Shown: positions 62,479-64,000 of the stretch, piece after piece | How positions within the stretch are numbered: position 1 is the first letter of the stretch | How the letters are laid out: every line of letters starts with the position of its first letter | Assembly: GCF_019974135.1 (NCBI RefSeq) | Contig: NZ_AP025017.1 | Location: 1,674,001 to 1,738,000 of the forward strand | Length of the DNA stretch: 64,000 nt | Direction of reading: 5' to 3' | DNA from: Actinomyces capricornis | GTDB lineage: Bacteria; Actinomycetota; Actinomycetes; Actinomycetales; Actinomycetaceae | Made by a program: the position numbers and the translations under genes | The notes under the pieces: model-generated | Databases searched by the model: none | What the model saw: only the letters and a program-made list of their open reading frames with translations | What the model was told of the DNA's origin: nothing

Positions 62479-63294
62479 ATGCCGCACCGGGATCCGCAGG
62501 ACAGGGCCACCGGCAGGCCCAAGGGCAGGCCCCCGGCCGCGGAGGCCCCGGCGCCGATTCTCACCACGAACAAGCTCTCCAAGACCTTCTCGGTGGGAGG
62601 CTCCCAGCAGCATGTGCTGCGCAACCTGGACCTGGAGATCGCCCCGGGCTCCTTCACCGTCATCATGGGCCCCTCGGGCGCCGGGAAATCCACGCTCCTC
62701 TACGCCCTGTCCGGGCTGGACCGCCCCACGCTGGGGACCGTGGCCCTGGGCGGTGAGGACCTGACCGCGATGAGCGAGGACGCCCTGGCCCGCTTTCGCC
62801 GCAGCCACTGCGGCTTCGTCTTTCAGCAGGCCCACCTGCTGGACGGCCTCACCGTCCTGGAGAACCTCCTGACCGTGGGCCTGCTCGCCGGCGCCGACCG
62901 CTCCGCCGTCGTCGCCCGGGCCGCCGAGCTCCTGGAGCGGGTGGGCCTGCCGGTGCGGGAGTGGGACAAGGCGCCAGGGATGCTCTCGGGCGGTGAGGCG
63001 CAGCGCGTGGCGATCGCCCGAGCGCTGATGAACCGGCCCACGGTGGTCTTCGCCGATGAGCCCACCGGCCAGCTCGGCTCCGAGCAGTCCGCCGCGGTCC
63101 TGGACCTGCTCAGCGAGGTCCACGACGAGGGCCAGGCCATCGTCATGGTCACCCATGACGTGCGCTCGGCCGCCCGCGCCCAGCGGGTCCTCTACCTGCG
63201 CGACGGGCGGATCGCCGATGAGTGCCCCCTGGCCGGGAGCGCGCAGGAGCGCACCGATGAGCTCACCGGCTTCCTCACCCGGATGGGGTGGTGA
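62479..63294 (+). CDS. MacB/LolD-type ABC transporter ATP-binding protein
   Basis: The ATG at 62479 gives 271 residues. A polar N-terminus of about 30 residues precedes Walker A (GPSGAGKSTLLYA), the Q-loop region FVFQQAHLL, the ABC signature LSGGEAQRVAIARAL and Walker B VVFADEPTGQL. ATPases of this type work with FtsX/MacB permeases in efflux of peptides, lipids or antimicrobial compounds. The next gene overlaps by 4 bp and is such a permease. Confidence 0.93.
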   Translation: MPHRDPQDRATGRPKGRPPAAEAPAPILTTNKLSKTFSVGGSQQHVLRNLDLEIAPGSFTVIMGPSGAGKSTLLYALSGLDRPTLGTVALGGEDLTAMSEDALARFRRSHCGFVFQQAHLLDGLTVLENLLTVGLLAGADRSAVVARAAELLERVGLPVREWDKAPGMLSGGEAQRVAIARALMNRPTVVFADEPTGQLGSEQSAAVLDLLSEVHDEGQAIVMVTHDVRSAARAQRVLYLRDGRIADECPLAGSAQERTDELTGFLTRMGW

Positions 63295-64000
63295 GCATGC
63301 CGGCACAGCAGACGGCGCAGGCGCGAGCGGAGGGCCGGCCGAGAGGAGCGTGGGCCCTGGTGGGCGCAGCCCGGCGCTGCGGCCTGCTGGCCCGCCGCAC
63401 GATCCGCAAGCACCCGGGGCTGGTGGGCGCCACCCTGGCGCTCTCCCTCATCGCGGGCCTGCTCAGCAATATCGCGCTGGTGATGCTCACCCAGCACAGC
63501 GCCTACCTGGAGGCCAAGTCCGCCGAGTGGAGCTCCCCGGATATCGTCGCCGTGCTCCCCCAGGACGAGCGGGCCCAGGCCGTGGAGGACGACCTGCGCG
63601 CCGAGGAGCGCATCGCCGCCCTGGAGGTTGCCGACTGCGTCACGGTCCAGGGCTCCATCGCCTACTCCGGCTCGGTGCTGCCCTCCGGCTTCCTGTTCTA
63701 CGACATCGAGGACACCCCCGCAATGGGCCGCTGGGATGTGGCCTCCCAGGCGGGGCGGCCCATGGCTAACCCGGTCTGGGTGCCCTCCACGCTCCAGGAG
63801 GCTGGAGGCTACGAGCTCGGCGATGAGCTGGTCCTCACCTCCCCCATGGGCAAGCGCACCTTCCACATCCAGGGCTTCGTGGAGTCCACCTACGGTGGGA
63901 GGCCGTCGATGGGGCTGCTCTGGTTCGGGCTGCCGCGCCAGGATCTCCAGGACCTGCAGGCCGAGGCCCAGGCACACATGGCCGCGCTGCGCGCCGAGTG
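63291..64000 (+). CDS. FtsX/MacB-type ABC permease, N-terminal part (3' truncated by window edge)
   Basis: A GTG overlaps the ATPase stop (GTGA); ATG 63297 is an in-frame alternative. About 236 residues are visible: a cytoplasmic basic stretch, one membrane helix (LVGATLALSLIAGLLSNIAL), then an outer periplasmic-core-like domain (from DIVAVLPQDERAQAVEDDL). The remaining membrane helices lie beyond the window. With the ATPase and the upstream two-component system it forms a sensor-exporter layout. Confidence 0.87.
   Translation, partial: MSMPAQQTAQARAEGRPRGAWALVGAARRCGLLARRTIRKHPGLVGATLALSLIAGLLSNIALVMLTQHSAYLEAKSAEWSSPDIVAVLPQDERAQAVEDDLRAEERIAALEVADCVTVQGSIAYSGSVLPSGFLFYDIEDTPAMGRWDVASQAGRPMANPVWVPSTLQEAGGYELGDELVLTSPMGKRTFHIQGFVESTYGGRPSMGLLWFGLPRQDLQDLQAEAQAHMAALRAE

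Overview
The window is GC-rich DNA (about 70% by eye) with dense genes, frequent GTG starts and 4-base ATGA/GTGA overlaps. Lsr2, CarD and a SenX3/RegX3/PhoU locus mark it as actinobacterial. The gene content and the run of surface lipoproteins fit an Actinomyces-like member of the Actinomycetaceae; this placement is inference, not a database result.

Layout. 1-1527 is the 3' end of topA. 1707-7253 is a surface-sensing locus: a DUF3060 lipoprotein, a response regulator, a histidine kinase and a repeat-bearing OmpA-like lipoprotein in tight succession, then two more DUF3060 lipoproteins. 7424-10926 is a YtrA-type GntR regulator with an ABC ATPase and three membrane proteins, two of them a recent tandem duplicate. 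11014-14005 holds a DUF3806 protein and tmk-holB. 14349-17846 holds two secreted TAP-type alpha/beta hydrolases. 18048-20585 is an asparaginase plus amino-acid permease unit. Next come tRNA-Thr(CGT), lsr2, gpmA, and phoU divergent from senX3-regX3, then carD and ispD.

27313-30522 looks accessory. It has lower GC, a secreted small protein split by a frameshift, a membrane protein, an orphan LuxR-type regulator and a secreted serine protease. 30754-37912 carries a small membrane protein, a UMF1-type MFS transporter, a DUF2218 protein, a GH3 beta-glucosidase and a GT1 glycosyltransferase. 38351-41744 carries a TetR regulator, a candidate structured RNA, a YbjQ protein, a SprT-like protein and a membrane-anchored secreted protein. 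42368-58284 is mostly housekeeping: cardiolipin synthase, HrpA helicase, a RibD-type reductase, CutC, a cation diffusion facilitator, a TRIC protein, a VIT1-type transporter, an AhpD-like protein and an App1-type phosphatase. 58313-64000 holds a GT87-type transferase and a second two-component system next to an ABC ATPase and a truncated FtsX-type permease.

The intergenic spaces are rich in hairpins. Besides terminators between convergent genes there is an 86-bp near-perfect palindrome (53956-54041), two copies of an interlocking hairpin element (11867-11963 and 38111-38195), a twin nested palindrome (62128-62328) and several 17-20 bp operator-like dyads. No CRISPR array, rRNA, prophage or intact insertion sequence was seen.
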